Shown here piece after piece: positions 8,297 through 17,878 of a stretch of 64,000 bases of DNA. Position numbers and translations under genes: made by a program. Every line of letters starts with the position of its first letter. Positions within the stretch are counted from its first letter, which is position 1. Source of the stretch: Virgibacillus phasianinus (GTDB taxonomy: Bacteria; Bacillota; Bacilli; Bacillales; Amphibacillaceae); assembly GCF_002216775.1 (NCBI RefSeq), contig NZ_CP022315.1, positions 2,294,001-2,358,000 on the forward strand. Direction: 5' to 3'. The notes below the pieces were generated by a model, which saw only the letters and a list, made by a program, of their open reading frames with translations, did not search any database and was not told the origin of the DNA.

Positions 8297-8356
8297 GGGG
8301 ACAGTCCCCCGTCACACTAATGCGTCACCACTTTAGTGCAGTGGGGGACTGTCCCC
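8297..8356. repeat. Palindromic repeat element, copy 2 (GGGGACTGTCCCC arms)
   Basis: Left arm GGGGACAGTCCCCC and right arm GGGGGACTGTCCCC surround an inner CACTAA/TTAGTG inverted repeat. It is the second copy of the element at 5353-5418; the outer arms are conserved and the centre differs. The element ends 21 nt before the topB start codon, almost the same distance as copy 1 from fnr. Confidence 0.8.
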
Positions 8357-8377
8357 GCTTAAGAAAGGAGTTTTCAC

Positions 8378-10555
8378 ATGGGTAAAACGGTTGTATTAGC
8401 AGAGAAGCCCTCTGTTGGGCGCGATATTGCGCGCGTTCTGAATTGTACTAAAAAAGGAAACGGATTTATGGAAGGTAATTCCTACATTGTTACTTGGGCA
8501 CTTGGGCATTTGGTTACGCTCGCTGACCCAGAAATATATGATGATAAATATAAAACATGGAAGCTTGATGATTTACCAATGCTTCCATCACATTTGAAGT
8601 TAGTAGTGATGAAAAAAACAGGCAAACAGTTTAGCGCGGTGAAAACACAATTGAGTCGTAATGACGTACGTGAAATTGTTATCGCGACAGATGCAGGACG
8701 GGAAGGCGAACTTGTGGCCAGGTGGATTTTGGAAAAAGCTCGCGTCAAAAAGCCTGTTAAACGGCTATGGATTTCATCTGTTACGGATAAGGCAATTAAG
8801 GATGGGTTTAAGCAATTGAAACCTGGTGATCGTTACCGGAATTTATATGATGCAGCAGTTGCCCGCTCCGAAGCTGATTGGTATGTTGGCCTGAATGCAA
8901 CACGTGCATTGACAACGAAATTTAATGCCCAGCTTTCAGGTGGCCGTGTTCAGACGCCAACACTTGCCATGATTCAGGCACGCGAAAATGAAATTAAGGC
9001 ATTTATACCTCAGAAATTTTATGGTATTCAGGCGGTTACCGGGAAAGGGTTGAAATTCACCTGGACTGATACGAAAAATAATAATCGCATATTCGACAAA
9101 GATAAAGCCGATAAGATTTTACAGAAAGCGAAAAACAAAAAAGCGACGATCATTTCCGTTGAAAAAACGAATAAGAAGAAATATGCCCAGCAGCTGTATG
9201 ACCTTACGGAGCTGCAACGTGACGCAAACCGGATATTCAACTTTTCCGGGAAACAAACGTTATCCATTATGCAAAAGTTGTATGAGCAGCACAAGGCATT
9301 AACCTATCCGAGAACAGACTCACGAGTGATTTCAAGCGATATTGTCCCAACACTGAAAGATCGTGTAAGCGCATGTGGTGTTGATCAATATGCAAAATTT
9401 GCCAATAAGGTAATGAAACGCGAGTTTAAGCTTTCAAAGGCTGTTGTTGATAACGCGAAAGTATCTGATCACCATGCGATTATTCCAACCGAACAATCTG
9501 TTGCATTTGAGGACTTAGACGATAGAGAACAAAAAATATATGACTTGGTTGTGAAGCGGTTCCTTGCAGTATTGTCTGACCCACATGAATATGAGCAGAC
9601 ATCTGTAGAAGCGAAAATTGGTGAGGAGCAGTTCACAGCAAAAGGTAAACGGGTGATCAAACAAGGCTGGAAAGAAATTTATGATAAACGGTTTGACGCT
9701 GATGACGACGAAACGGAACAGTCACTGCCTAAATTGTCAAAAGGTGACACATTTGAAAATTTACGTGTTTCACAGACAAGTGGTGAAACAAAACCACCAG
9801 AGCGCTTTACGGAGGGTGGATTATTACAGGCAATGGAAAATCCCGTTCGCTATATGAACTCTGACGAGAAGCATTTGGCTGGCAGTTTAACAAAAACAGG
9901 TGGTCTTGGAACAGTGGCAACGCGCGCAGATATTATTGAAAAGCTTTTCAACGGCCAGTATATGGATAAAAAAGGGAAGCATCTGTTTTTAACTTCAAAG
10001 GGGAAACAATTGCTTGATCTGGTTCCTGAAGATTTGCGCTCACCAGCACTTACCGCTGAATGGGAACAAAAACTTGGATTGATTGCGGAAGGTAAACTGA
10101 AGAAGGACACTTTTATCGCCGAAATGAAGGGCTATACAAAGGAAGTTGTGCAGGAGATAAAAGGCAGTGATGAAACGTTTAAGCATGATAATATGACAGG
10201 TACGAAATGTCCGGAATGTGGCAAATTAATGCTTGAAATTGATAATAAAAACGGACGGATGCTTGTTTGTCAGGACCGTTCTTGTGGGCACAAGAAAAAT
10301 ATCGCTAAACGAACCAATGCAAGATGTCCAAATTGTCATAAGCGCATGGAAATGCGTGGGGAAGGCGAAGGGAAAATGTTCACGTGTAAATGCGGCCATC
10401 GTGAGAAACTTTCCACTTTCAATAAGCGTAAAGAACAGGAGAAAAAGCATAAGGTATCGAAGAAAGATGTTAACAAATATCTGAAGAAACAAGATGATGA
10501 TGGATTTAAGAATAATGCGTTAGCCGATGCTCTGGCTAAGTTGAAGAAAGATTAA
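8378..10555 (+). CDS. topB: DNA topoisomerase III
   Basis: TopB is a type IA topoisomerase that passes single strands through transient breaks and decatenates replication or recombination intermediates. The 725-residue protein begins with a Toprim domain (KTVVLAEKPSVGRDIA at 3-18; acidic ATDAGREGEL near 105-114). The type IA core follows, with catalytic Tyr310 in LTYPRTDSR. The C-terminus holds two zinc-ribbon-like blocks (CPECGK...CGHKK and CPNCHK...CKCGH, about 610-680) and a Lys-rich tail. AAGAAAGGAG precedes the ATG. It appears monocistronic with a terminator after it. Confidence 0.96.
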   Translation: MGKTVVLAEKPSVGRDIARVLNCTKKGNGFMEGNSYIVTWALGHLVTLADPEIYDDKYKTWKLDDLPMLPSHLKLVVMKKTGKQFSAVKTQLSRNDVREIVIATDAGREGELVARWILEKARVKKPVKRLWISSVTDKAIKDGFKQLKPGDRYRNLYDAAVARSEADWYVGLNATRALTTKFNAQLSGGRVQTPTLAMIQARENEIKAFIPQKFYGIQAVTGKGLKFTWTDTKNNNRIFDKDKADKILQKAKNKKATIISVEKTNKKKYAQQLYDLTELQRDANRIFNFSGKQTLSIMQKLYEQHKALTYPRTDSRVISSDIVPTLKDRVSACGVDQYAKFANKVMKREFKLSKAVVDNAKVSDHHAIIPTEQSVAFEDLDDREQKIYDLVVKRFLAVLSDPHEYEQTSVEAKIGEEQFTAKGKRVIKQGWKEIYDKRFDADDDETEQSLPKLSKGDTFENLRVSQTSGETKPPERFTEGGLLQAMENPVRYMNSDEKHLAGSLTKTGGLGTVATRADIIEKLFNGQYMDKKGKHLFLTSKGKQLLDLVPEDLRSPALTAEWEQKLGLIAEGKLKKDTFIAEMKGYTKEVVQEIKGSDETFKHDNMTGTKCPECGKLMLEIDNKNGRMLVCQDRSCGHKKNIAKRTNARCPNCHKRMEMRGEGEGKMFTCKCGHREKLSTFNKRKEQEKKHKVSKKDVNKYLKKQDDDGFKNNALADALAKLKKD

Positions 10556-10560
10556 ACAAT

Positions 10561-10595
10561 AAAAGATTCTCTGCGGATTGCGGAGGATCTTTTTT
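10561..10595 (+). terminator. Rho-independent terminator after topB
   Basis: Arms AAAAGATTCTCTGC and GCGGAGGATCTTTT pair with G-T wobbles around a short loop and end in a T-run. Confidence 0.8.
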
Positions 10596-10695
10596 GGTAT
10601 TAAATTTATTTTAAACCTTCAGATATTCAGTGGTGAGTTCCTGTGATATTATTGGAAAAGAGATTTGATAATTAAAACAATTGATGGAGAAAATA

Positions 10696-12330
10696 ATGAA
10701 ACGACTTCTTAATGTGTCATTACAAGTAAAAATTTTAGGGTTAATCATATCATTAATTCTACTTATAGTTGGGTTGATTACGACTACATTTGTTATTTTA
10801 GAATCTAAAGAGGATATAAAAAAGGCAGAAAGTATTGCACTTCAAACTGCAAAGACGCTGTCATATATGCCTGTTGTTCATGAAACAATTATTTCTAACG
10901 ACCAATCAGAAGAGATACAATCAATTGCTGACCATATTGTTGGCGAAGTAAACGCTTCAGCTATTCTTATAGAAAATAGGGATGGAAGGCTTTTTAATGA
11001 GGTCCCAAGTAGTATTCTTGATAGATTATCGAATGATAAGCATAAATACCGTACATTAGTGTTTGGTAGTGCCTACGCAACAAATGTGGGAGATGGAGCT
11101 GATGCTTTGTTAATAGGCATGGCCCCAATTTATATTGACTACGGAATGTACGGTAAAGTCGAGGGAACGGTAGCAGTAGTTTATAAAATGGAAACAATAA
11201 TGGAAGATATTGCTGCTGATACAAAGAAAATATTGATTATCTCATTCGGGGTACTCCTCGCGGGTATATTCGGTGGAGTGATGCTTACTAGAAGTATAAG
11301 AAAGGATACATTTGGTCTTGAGCCGATAGAAATCGCCTCTTTATATAGAGAGAGAAATGCTATCATACAATCCATAAAAGAAGGAATAGTGGCGATTGAC
11401 TCCAGTGAAAAATTCACGATGATGAACAATTCCGCTAAGCAGATATTAGATATAAAAACGAAGGTCAAGGGGCAATCACTAATTGAGGTTTTCCATTCAC
11501 CCCGTATGATTAACGTTTTACGATCCCAGAGTGAAAATAATAATGTGGAGCTTGAATATAATGGGAAAACTATAATTGTAAATTCCCAACCTATTAAAGA
11601 AGGTAGTGAAAAATTAGGAACTGTGGCTAGTTTCAGAGATAAAACAGAAATTCAAAAGATGGTAAATACTCTTTCTGAGGTAAAGCAATACTCAGAGGAC
11701 CTAAGAGCACAAACACATGAATTTAAAAATAAATTATATGTATTACTCGGCCTTATACAGCTTGAGAAGTTCGATGAGGCAATGCAATTTATCAAAGTAG
11801 AATCAAAGTATCAAGAAGTACAAGCTGATATTATTTTTAACCATATTAGAGATGAGAAGATCCAGGCTATATTATTGGGAAAGATAGCAAAAGCATCTGA
11901 AAGCAAAACTGAGTTTATTATTGACTCGGATAGTTCATTATCTAAACTGCCGGGGCACTTTGAATTATTACCATTACTTATTATTATTGGTAATTTAATT
12001 GATAACGCTTTTGAAGCAGTTTCCAAAGTTAAAGAAGGGGAAGTATCATTTTTTACGACGGATATTGGTAATGACATCATTTTTGAGGTAGTAGATAATG
12101 GCTCAGGCATTGATGAAAAAACTGTGCCATTTCTCTTTGAAAAAGGCTTTTCAGAAAAGGGTGAAAATAGAGGGTATGGCCTATCTAATGTAAAAAAAGA
12201 GATTGAGAGTTTAGGAGGTTCAATTGAACTTCAATACTTAGGAGAAGAAGGTACTATTTTTACGGTTTTTATACCAAAAAGGCTGAAACAGACAAAACTA
12301 GGCAAAGGGGATGAAAGTCTAAATGATTAA
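10696..12330 (+). CDS. CitA/DcuS/DctS-type sensor histidine kinase
   Basis: This kinase probably senses an extracellular di- or tricarboxylate and phosphorylates the adjacent regulator. I start it at ATG 10696 (544 residues) because GGAG lies 6 nt upstream; a TTG at 10681 and an ATG at 10684 lack one. Order: helix (about 10-35), extracellular PDC/Cache-type domain (about 36-165), second helix (about 166-190), PAS domain (about 215-325), a non-classical phosphoacceptor helix with His341 in THEFKNKLYV, then a HATPase domain with NLIDNAFEAV near 433-442 and a DNGSG box. It overlaps the response regulator by 8 nt and precedes tctCBA. Confidence 0.92.
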   Translation: MKRLLNVSLQVKILGLIISLILLIVGLITTTFVILESKEDIKKAESIALQTAKTLSYMPVVHETIISNDQSEEIQSIADHIVGEVNASAILIENRDGRLFNEVPSSILDRLSNDKHKYRTLVFGSAYATNVGDGADALLIGMAPIYIDYGMYGKVEGTVAVVYKMETIMEDIAADTKKILIISFGVLLAGIFGGVMLTRSIRKDTFGLEPIEIASLYRERNAIIQSIKEGIVAIDSSEKFTMMNNSAKQILDIKTKVKGQSLIEVFHSPRMINVLRSQSENNNVELEYNGKTIIVNSQPIKEGSEKLGTVASFRDKTEIQKMVNTLSEVKQYSEDLRAQTHEFKNKLYVLLGLIQLEKFDEAMQFIKVESKYQEVQADIIFNHIRDEKIQAILLGKIAKASESKTEFIIDSDSSLSKLPGHFELLPLLIIIGNLIDNAFEAVSKVKEGEVSFFTTDIGNDIIFEVVDNGSGIDEKTVPFLFEKGFSEKGENRGYGLSNVKKEIESLGGSIELQYLGEEGTIFTVFIPKRLKQTKLGKGDESLND

Positions 12331-12994
12331 CGTGGTAATTGCTGAAGATGATTTTAGGGTTGCCCAAATACATGAAGCTTTTTTAGGGGAAATAAGTGGA
12401 GTACATTTACTTGGAAAAGCGATAAATGCTTCAGATACATTGAAGTTATTAGACAGTAATTCAGTGGATCTATTATTACTTGATGTTTATATGCCAGATC
12501 AGTTAGGTACAGATCTACTGCATAAAATTAGACTAGCACATCCAGGTATTGACATTATTATGATAACTGCATCAAATGATAAATCCTTTTTAGAAAAAGC
12601 GCTAGAATACGGGGTATTTCAGTACTTAATTAAACCGGTTCAGCTAGAACAATTTAAACAAACGATGGAGCAATACAGGAAAAAGAAACGGTTTATTGAT
12701 TCAACATCCAAAGTTAATCAAGAGGTGCTAGAGCAGTTATTTGGAAATCATGCAAAAAAGGAAATAAAAACTCTGCCACCCGGAATAGATTCTTTAACTT
12801 TGGGAAAAGTGATTGAATTAATTCAATCAAATTCAGACGGACTTACATCGGAAAATGTTGGCCAGAAAATGGGTGCCTCTCGTACTACAGCGAGGAGGTA
12901 CCTAGAATATCTAGTAAGAATTGATCAAGTACGAGCAGAAAGCGTATACGGGATTGTCGGACGCCCAGAACGAAGATATTTTTATAAAGGTTAA
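12323..12994 (+). CDS. CitB/DctR-type response regulator
   Basis: The 223-residue protein has a receiver domain with acidic pocket EDD (residues 8-10), phosphoacceptor Asp54 in LLLDVYMPD and a Lys in LIKPVQ near 105-110. Its C-terminal part has the helix-turn-helix of CitB/DcuR/DctR regulators (LTSENVGQKMGASRTTARRYLEYL near 173-196). Coupled by overlap to the kinase, it probably activates the tctCBA genes just downstream in response to citrate or a related acid; that target is inferred from position. Confidence 0.93.
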   Translation: MINVVIAEDDFRVAQIHEAFLGEISGVHLLGKAINASDTLKLLDSNSVDLLLLDVYMPDQLGTDLLHKIRLAHPGIDIIMITASNDKSFLEKALEYGVFQYLIKPVQLEQFKQTMEQYRKKKRFIDSTSKVNQEVLEQLFGNHAKKEIKTLPPGIDSLTLGKVIELIQSNSDGLTSENVGQKMGASRTTARRYLEYLVRIDQVRAESVYGIVGRPERRYFYKG

Positions 12995-12996
12995 TA

Positions 12997-13033
12997 AAAA
13001 TAATACCGGGCTTCCGTTCGGTATTATTTTTTT
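12997..13033 (+). terminator. Terminator after the two-component system
   Basis: Arms AATAATACCG and CGGTATTATT with a 10-nt loop and a seven-T run directly after the response regulator stop. Confidence 0.88.
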
Positions 13034-13139
13034 GGGATTATTGTTGTTTTTTTATTAGCTACAGTATTCAATTATGATGATTATATATCTATGATTTTTA
13101 TGAACAAAATTATTTTTAAATTTTTAAAAAACAATATTT

Positions 13140-13177
13140 TGAAAACGTTTACATAAATAGTAGTTAACTAGTATGAT
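13140..13177 (+). promoter_or_regulatory. tctC promoter overlapped by a cre site
   Basis: TGAAAACGTTTACA (13140-13153) matches the CcpA cre consensus. A -35-like TTTACA (13148-13153) lies inside it, with TATGAT (13172-13177) 18 nt on as the -10. CcpA binding here would block transcription when preferred sugars are present. The site lies about 80 bp before the tctC start. Confidence 0.75.
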
Positions 13178-13253
13178 TTGATTATTCGATTCAAGTACTT
13201 ATATTCAGTATTGGATGGTATAGTTTTATAAAAAGTAAAGGGGTGGATATGTT

Positions 13254-14234
13254 TTGAAGAAGTTTATGTTTTTATTTGTTCTTTTAGTTTTGCTATTGGC
13301 TGCATGTTCTAATTCGGAGTCAGCATCGAGTGGAAAAGATTATCCTTCAAAAAATATTGAAGTAATTGCGCCAGCATCTCCAGGTGGGGGATGGGATCTA
13401 ACTGCACGATCCATTCAGAAGGTATTAACGGATAATGAATTAGTTGATCAAAATATTAATGTAATCAACAAACCTGGTGGAGGTGGAGAAGTAGGTTGGA
13501 AGTATTTACAATCAAAGGATTCCCATCATTTAGCTATAAATTCTAGTTTAGTATTAACGAATAACTTACTTGGATCCAGTGATCTAACTTATAAAGATTT
13601 TACTCCTATTGCTACTTTAGCAACAGAGTGGCAATCATTAGCTGTTCCAGCAGATTCAAAGTATGGATCCTTGGAAGAATTAATGAAACAACTAAAGAAA
13701 GACCCAAGCTCGATTAAAGTAGGGGTAGGACCTGCACTAGGTAATGATGACCATCTATCTTTTGTTCAAGCTGCTCGTGAATATGGTGTGAACCCAACTG
13801 AGGTTGACTTTCTAGTTTATGAAGGTGGCGGGGATGTTGTAACTGCTCTCCTTGGGCACCATGTTGATGTTGTTACTACATCCGTTTCTGAGGTTCATGA
13901 TCAACATTTAGCCGGAAAGGTAAAAATTCTAGCTATTTCCTCGGAAAAAAGATTGGAAGATTTAAAGGAAGTTCCCACATTTAAAGAACAGGGTGTAGAC
14001 ATGGTATTCCCACATTGGAGAGGAGTCATGGGACCACCAGATATGACTGAAGAGGAAATTGCCTATTGGGATGAAAAGCTAGGAAAAATGGTTGAAACTG
14101 AAGAATGGAAAGATGTGCTTAAAAACAATAACTGGGAAGGTTTTTACAAAGATAGCAAAGAAACAAAGAAGTTCCTTGATGAACAAGCCGAATTGTATGA
14201 AGGATTAGTTAAAGATTCAGGTTTAGTTAAGTAA
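13254..14234 (+). CDS. tctC: Tripartite tricarboxylate transporter binding lipoprotein TctC
   Basis: TctC captures citrate, tricarballylate or a similar acid outside the membrane and delivers it to TctAB. The 326-residue product starts at TTG 13254, behind AAAGGGGTGG; the nearby ATG at 13248 is followed by a stop. A lipoprotein signal ends LLLLAAC, so Cys18 is the lipidated residue. The mature part shows TctC/Bug family features: PASPGGGWDLTAR near 41-53 and NKPGGGGEVGWKYL near 76-89. tctB and tctA follow directly. A cre-controlled promoter lies upstream. Confidence 0.93.
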   Translation: MKKFMFLFVLLVLLLAACSNSESASSGKDYPSKNIEVIAPASPGGGWDLTARSIQKVLTDNELVDQNINVINKPGGGGEVGWKYLQSKDSHHLAINSSLVLTNNLLGSSDLTYKDFTPIATLATEWQSLAVPADSKYGSLEELMKQLKKDPSSIKVGVGPALGNDDHLSFVQAAREYGVNPTEVDFLVYEGGGDVVTALLGHHVDVVTTSVSEVHDQHLAGKVKILAISSEKRLEDLKEVPTFKEQGVDMVFPHWRGVMGPPDMTEEEIAYWDEKLGKMVETEEWKDVLKNNNWEGFYKDSKETKKFLDEQAELYEGLVKDSGLVK

Positions 14235-14270
14235 TTTTAAAGTTTCCTGGATGGTGGGGGGATATACTAC

Positions 14271-14720
14271 GTGAAAGCATTTAAAATTGGCATGCCAGTA
14301 TTCTTAATTATTGTGAGTATTGTTTGTTTTATTGGTGCTATAAGATTACCCAAAGCGAATTTGGGTGATCCTTATGGTCCATTGTATTTTCCAATAGGTA
14401 TAAGTGTACTTCTATTCATTTTTGGAATTGTGTACTTTTTTCAGGAGATAAAACGAATAAATAAATCTAATAATAAAATTACTGAATTGTTTACTGGTCG
14501 TACACCAAAGTTAATTGGAGTGACAATTATTTTAGGAATAGGATACACACTGATTTTTGAGTCCCTAGGATTCTTGATTGCGTCTATTCTTTTTCTTGGA
14601 GCATTACTTTTTGTAGTAAATGGAATTAAAAATTGGAAAACAAATATTATTGTTGCATTAGCATTTTCATTTATTTCATGGTATGCCTTCAGCGAATTGC
14701 TAGGTGTCAGTTTACCTTAG
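14271..14720 (+). CDS. tctB: Tripartite tricarboxylate transporter small membrane subunit TctB
   Basis: The 149-residue protein has four hydrophobic segments, the standard size for TctB, the small subunit of the secondary TTT transporters. It starts at GTG 14271 behind GGTGGGGGG. The last segment, a conserved feature of TctB, ends in SWYAFSELLGVSLP. It sits between tctC and tctA with 36 and 11 nt gaps. Confidence 0.9.
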   Translation: MKAFKIGMPVFLIIVSIVCFIGAIRLPKANLGDPYGPLYFPIGISVLLFIFGIVYFFQEIKRINKSNNKITELFTGRTPKLIGVTIILGIGYTLIFESLGFLIASILFLGALLFVVNGIKNWKTNIIVALAFSFISWYAFSELLGVSLP

Positions 14721-14731
14721 GAGGGTTAATA

Positions 14732-16225
14732 ATGGGAATGGATACATTTATGGAAGGTTTGTTAACCTCCTTAGAGCCAATAAATATCATGTGGATTATT
14801 ATTGGTGGCTTTTTAGGAACAATTGTCGGGATGCTACCCGGGTTAGGGCCGGCAACAGCTGTTGCAGTCTTAATTCCAGTAACATTTGGTATGGAACCAG
14901 TTAGTGCACTAATTTTGATGGCTGCTATTTATTACGGTGCAATGTACGGTGGTTCAAGGAGTTCTATATTACTGAACACTCCGGGTGATGGTTCTGCAAT
15001 TGCAGCAACCTTTGATGGTTACCCAATGGCTCAAAAAGGTCAGGCTGGACAAGCGATGGCTATTTCTGCAGTTGCTTCCTTTATTGGAGGTGTTATTGCC
15101 GTAATTGGTTTTATTTTATTGGCAAAACCATTGGCAGATTTCGCACTAAAATTTGGACCAGCCGAGTACTTTTTGCTAATGCTTCTAACTCTATCTGCAA
15201 TTGTATCGTTATCAATGGGTAAGATGGTCAAAGGATTTATTTCTATGTTATTAGGGTTGTTGCTAAGTACTGTTGGAATTGATACTCAAAGTGGTGTTTA
15301 TCGCTTTACTTTTGGTATTCCACATTTAAGTGAAGGAATAGACTTTTTAATTGTTATCATTGGAATTTATGCTATTGGGGAAGTACTATATAACTTCCTA
15401 ACAATTGATGAAATAAAGAAAGAAAAGAAAAAGGTCGGTAAGATTTGGTTTAGTAAAAAGCAGTGGAAGCGTTCTAAATGGCCAATTCTTCGAAGTGGAC
15501 CACTTGGATTTATTATTGGAGTACTCCCAGGTGCTGGTGGTTCGATTGCATCTATGATTAGTTACACCACTGAAAAACAAATCTCAAAAAAGCCTGAGGA
15601 ATTTGGCGAAGGGGCGGTTGAAGGATTAGCAGCACCGGAATCCGCAAACAATGCAGCATCTGTTGGTGCAATGATTCCACTATTAACAATGGGAATACCC
15701 GGATCTGGAACCACTGCTGTTATGCTTGGGGCTTTAATCATGTTAGGAATAAGACCTGGTCCGTTATTGTTTGAAAATGATCCTGAAATGGTATGGACTC
15801 TAGTTAATAGCATGTTTATTGGAAACATTGCCTTGATTATTATTAACATTCTTTTGGTTGGTTTACTGGTTAAAATACTTGATACTCCTGCAAAAGTTTT
15901 GTACCCAATAATTTTACTGTTAGCTTTTATTGGTACATATACATTAAGCTATAGTGCAATTGACTTTTTCTTATTGCTTATTTTTGGTTATTTTGGGTTA
16001 CTTATGAAGGTAATGGACTTTCCAATAGCACCTTTAGTATTGGCAATAATAGTAGGTGCCGACATGGAACAAAATTTCCGCATGGCGATTTTGTCATCAA
16101 ATGGTAGTTTAGGAGTATTTTTTGCTACACCTATTGCAATTGGATTGATTGTTTTAACTTTACTTTCATTATTTTATCCTTTGATAGTAAAGAAAATCCA
16201 AAAAAGAAAATTGAGTAAACCCTAA
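14732..16225 (+). CDS. tctA: Tripartite tricarboxylate transporter large membrane subunit TctA
   Basis: TctA is the main channel subunit of the cation-driven TTT transporter. The ATG at 14732 follows TTAGGAGGGTTAATA, giving 497 residues, the usual length; a longer in-frame ATG at 14633 lies inside tctB. About ten to twelve membrane helices are predicted. Family motifs include GMLPGLGPATAVAVL near 32-46, YGAMYGGSRSSILLNTPGD near 70-88, and the second-repeat GVLPGAGGSIASM near 261-273. The downstream flavoprotein gene starts 36 nt later, so transport and first catabolic step are probably co-expressed. Confidence 0.95.
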   Translation: MGMDTFMEGLLTSLEPINIMWIIIGGFLGTIVGMLPGLGPATAVAVLIPVTFGMEPVSALILMAAIYYGAMYGGSRSSILLNTPGDGSAIAATFDGYPMAQKGQAGQAMAISAVASFIGGVIAVIGFILLAKPLADFALKFGPAEYFLLMLLTLSAIVSLSMGKMVKGFISMLLGLLLSTVGIDTQSGVYRFTFGIPHLSEGIDFLIVIIGIYAIGEVLYNFLTIDEIKKEKKKVGKIWFSKKQWKRSKWPILRSGPLGFIIGVLPGAGGSIASMISYTTEKQISKKPEEFGEGAVEGLAAPESANNAASVGAMIPLLTMGIPGSGTTAVMLGALIMLGIRPGPLLFENDPEMVWTLVNSMFIGNIALIIINILLVGLLVKILDTPAKVLYPIILLLAFIGTYTLSYSAIDFFLLLIFGYFGLLMKVMDFPIAPLVLAIIVGADMEQNFRMAILSSNGSLGVFFATPIAIGLIVLTLLSLFYPLIVKKIQKRKLSKP

Positions 16226-16261
16226 TTAGATTTCATCAATCGTTGGAAAGGAAGAGTATAA

Positions 16262-17782
16262 GTGACGAATATTAAAGAAATTTCACCTCATTATGATCTG
16301 ATAGTTGTTGGGGCTGGAAATGCTGCTCTTTGTGCGGCAATTGCCGGTAGTGAACAAGGAGGAAAGGTTCTTGTACTAGAACGTGCACCGCAGGGGAAAA
16401 GGGGAGGAAACTCTTATTTTACTGATGGTGCTATACGGGTAGCATATGAAAACATTGATAATATAAAAGGAATTATACCCGAGTTAACTGATGAAGATGC
16501 GGAAAAAATAATTATGCCAGAATATAATACTGAAGATTACCTAAATGACTTAATGCGCGTAACAGAGAGGAAAACTAATCCAGACTTAGCAAAACAATTG
16601 GTGGAGAAGTCTTTAGAAACAATTGTTTGGATGAAAGAGCAAGGTGTTAAATTTGAATTAAACTCAAGTAATCAATCTTTCATTAAAGATGGAAAAAGAG
16701 AATTCTGGGGTGGCCTTCCTTTAAAAACAAAGGACAAGGGAATAGGATTGATGGGGTCCTTGTTTCGAAGAATTGATGAACTTGGTATTGATATTTGTTA
16801 TGAAACCCGAGCTGTAGAACTATTAGTAGACGAAGGTAAAATTCGTGGACTAGTAGTGAAGCATGAGGCAGAACTTATTACAATAAAGAGTTCGAGTGTA
16901 GTATTGGCTTGCGGAAGTTTTGAAGCAAATAAAGAAATGAGAAAGCAATATATAGGTGAAGAATGGGAATCAGCTATTGTTAGGGGAACAGAGTATAATA
17001 CGGGTGATGGGTTGGAAATCGGACTTGCAGTAGGAGCCCAAAAATATGGCGAGTGGGGCGGTTGCCACTCCATTGGAACAGATTACCATGCACCTAAGGT
17101 TGGGGACTTTGATAAGCCCGGAGATATTTATAAGAAACATTCGTATCCATTAAGCATCATGTTAAACAAGGAAGGAAATCGATTTGTTGATGAGGGTGCC
17201 GATTTTAGGAATTATACCTATGCTAAATATGGTAAAGAAATTTTAAAACAACCAGGACATGTTGCATATCAACTTTTTGATGCAAAAGTAAGACCATTAC
17301 TAAGGGAAGAGTATAATCTTGAAGAAGCAACTTTTTTTAAGGCAAATACGTTAAATGATTTGGTTGATAAGTTACCTGTGGATAAAGAAAACTTTTTGAA
17401 TACAATTCAAGAGTATAATGAAGCCGTTCAAGAAGGAGAGTTTAATCCTTCAGTTAAAGATGGAAAACGTACACAAGGTATCACACCTGAAAAAACAAAC
17501 TGGGCAGTAAAGGTCGAGGAAGGACCGTTTTATGCATTCCCAGTCACTTGTGGAATTACTTTCTCTTTTGGGGGACTTCATGTTAATACCCAAGGAAACG
17601 TATTAAACCAAAATAGTAAACCTATTGATGGACTCTTCGCTGCTGGAGAAATGATCGGGGGAATATTCTATGGCAATTACCCCGGGGGGGCCGGATTAAT
17701 GTCTGGTGCCGTTTATGGCAAAGTAGCCGGAACTTCTGCAGGGAAATATGTCCAACAAATGAAAGAAAGAATTAATAATTAA
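16262..17782 (+). CDS. tcuA: FAD-dependent tricarballylate dehydrogenase-like protein
   Basis: The 506-residue flavoprotein belongs to the fumarate reductase/succinate dehydrogenase FAD family, and best fits TcuA, which oxidises tricarballylate to cis-aconitate. An N-terminal dinucleotide fold shows DLIVVGAGNAALCAAIA near 12-28 and the E in VLERAPQGKRGGNS; the C-terminus has TCGITFSFGGLHVN and GLFAAGEMIGG for FAD contact. GTG 16262 follows GGAAAGGAAG. Placed after tctCBA, it suggests use of tricarballylate or a related citrate analogue, but another substrate within the family is possible. Confidence 0.85.
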   Translation: MTNIKEISPHYDLIVVGAGNAALCAAIAGSEQGGKVLVLERAPQGKRGGNSYFTDGAIRVAYENIDNIKGIIPELTDEDAEKIIMPEYNTEDYLNDLMRVTERKTNPDLAKQLVEKSLETIVWMKEQGVKFELNSSNQSFIKDGKREFWGGLPLKTKDKGIGLMGSLFRRIDELGIDICYETRAVELLVDEGKIRGLVVKHEAELITIKSSSVVLACGSFEANKEMRKQYIGEEWESAIVRGTEYNTGDGLEIGLAVGAQKYGEWGGCHSIGTDYHAPKVGDFDKPGDIYKKHSYPLSIMLNKEGNRFVDEGADFRNYTYAKYGKEILKQPGHVAYQLFDAKVRPLLREEYNLEEATFFKANTLNDLVDKLPVDKENFLNTIQEYNEAVQEGEFNPSVKDGKRTQGITPEKTNWAVKVEEGPFYAFPVTCGITFSFGGLHVNTQGNVLNQNSKPIDGLFAAGEMIGGIFYGNYPGGAGLMSGAVYGKVAGTSAGKYVQQMKERINN

Positions 17783-17803
17783 TAGAGTATTTAAAGATTT
17801 GAG

Positions 17804-17834
17804 AAGTCACCGGAATGCGATTTGGTGGCTTTTT
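17804..17834 (+). terminator. Terminator after tcuA
   Basis: Stem AGTCACC/GGTGGCT (one wobble) with a 12-nt loop, followed by TTTTT. Confidence 0.75.
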
Positions 17835-17878
17835 CCATGTAAAGCTTTATGAGAAGTTCTATTTACAAGGAGTAAAAT

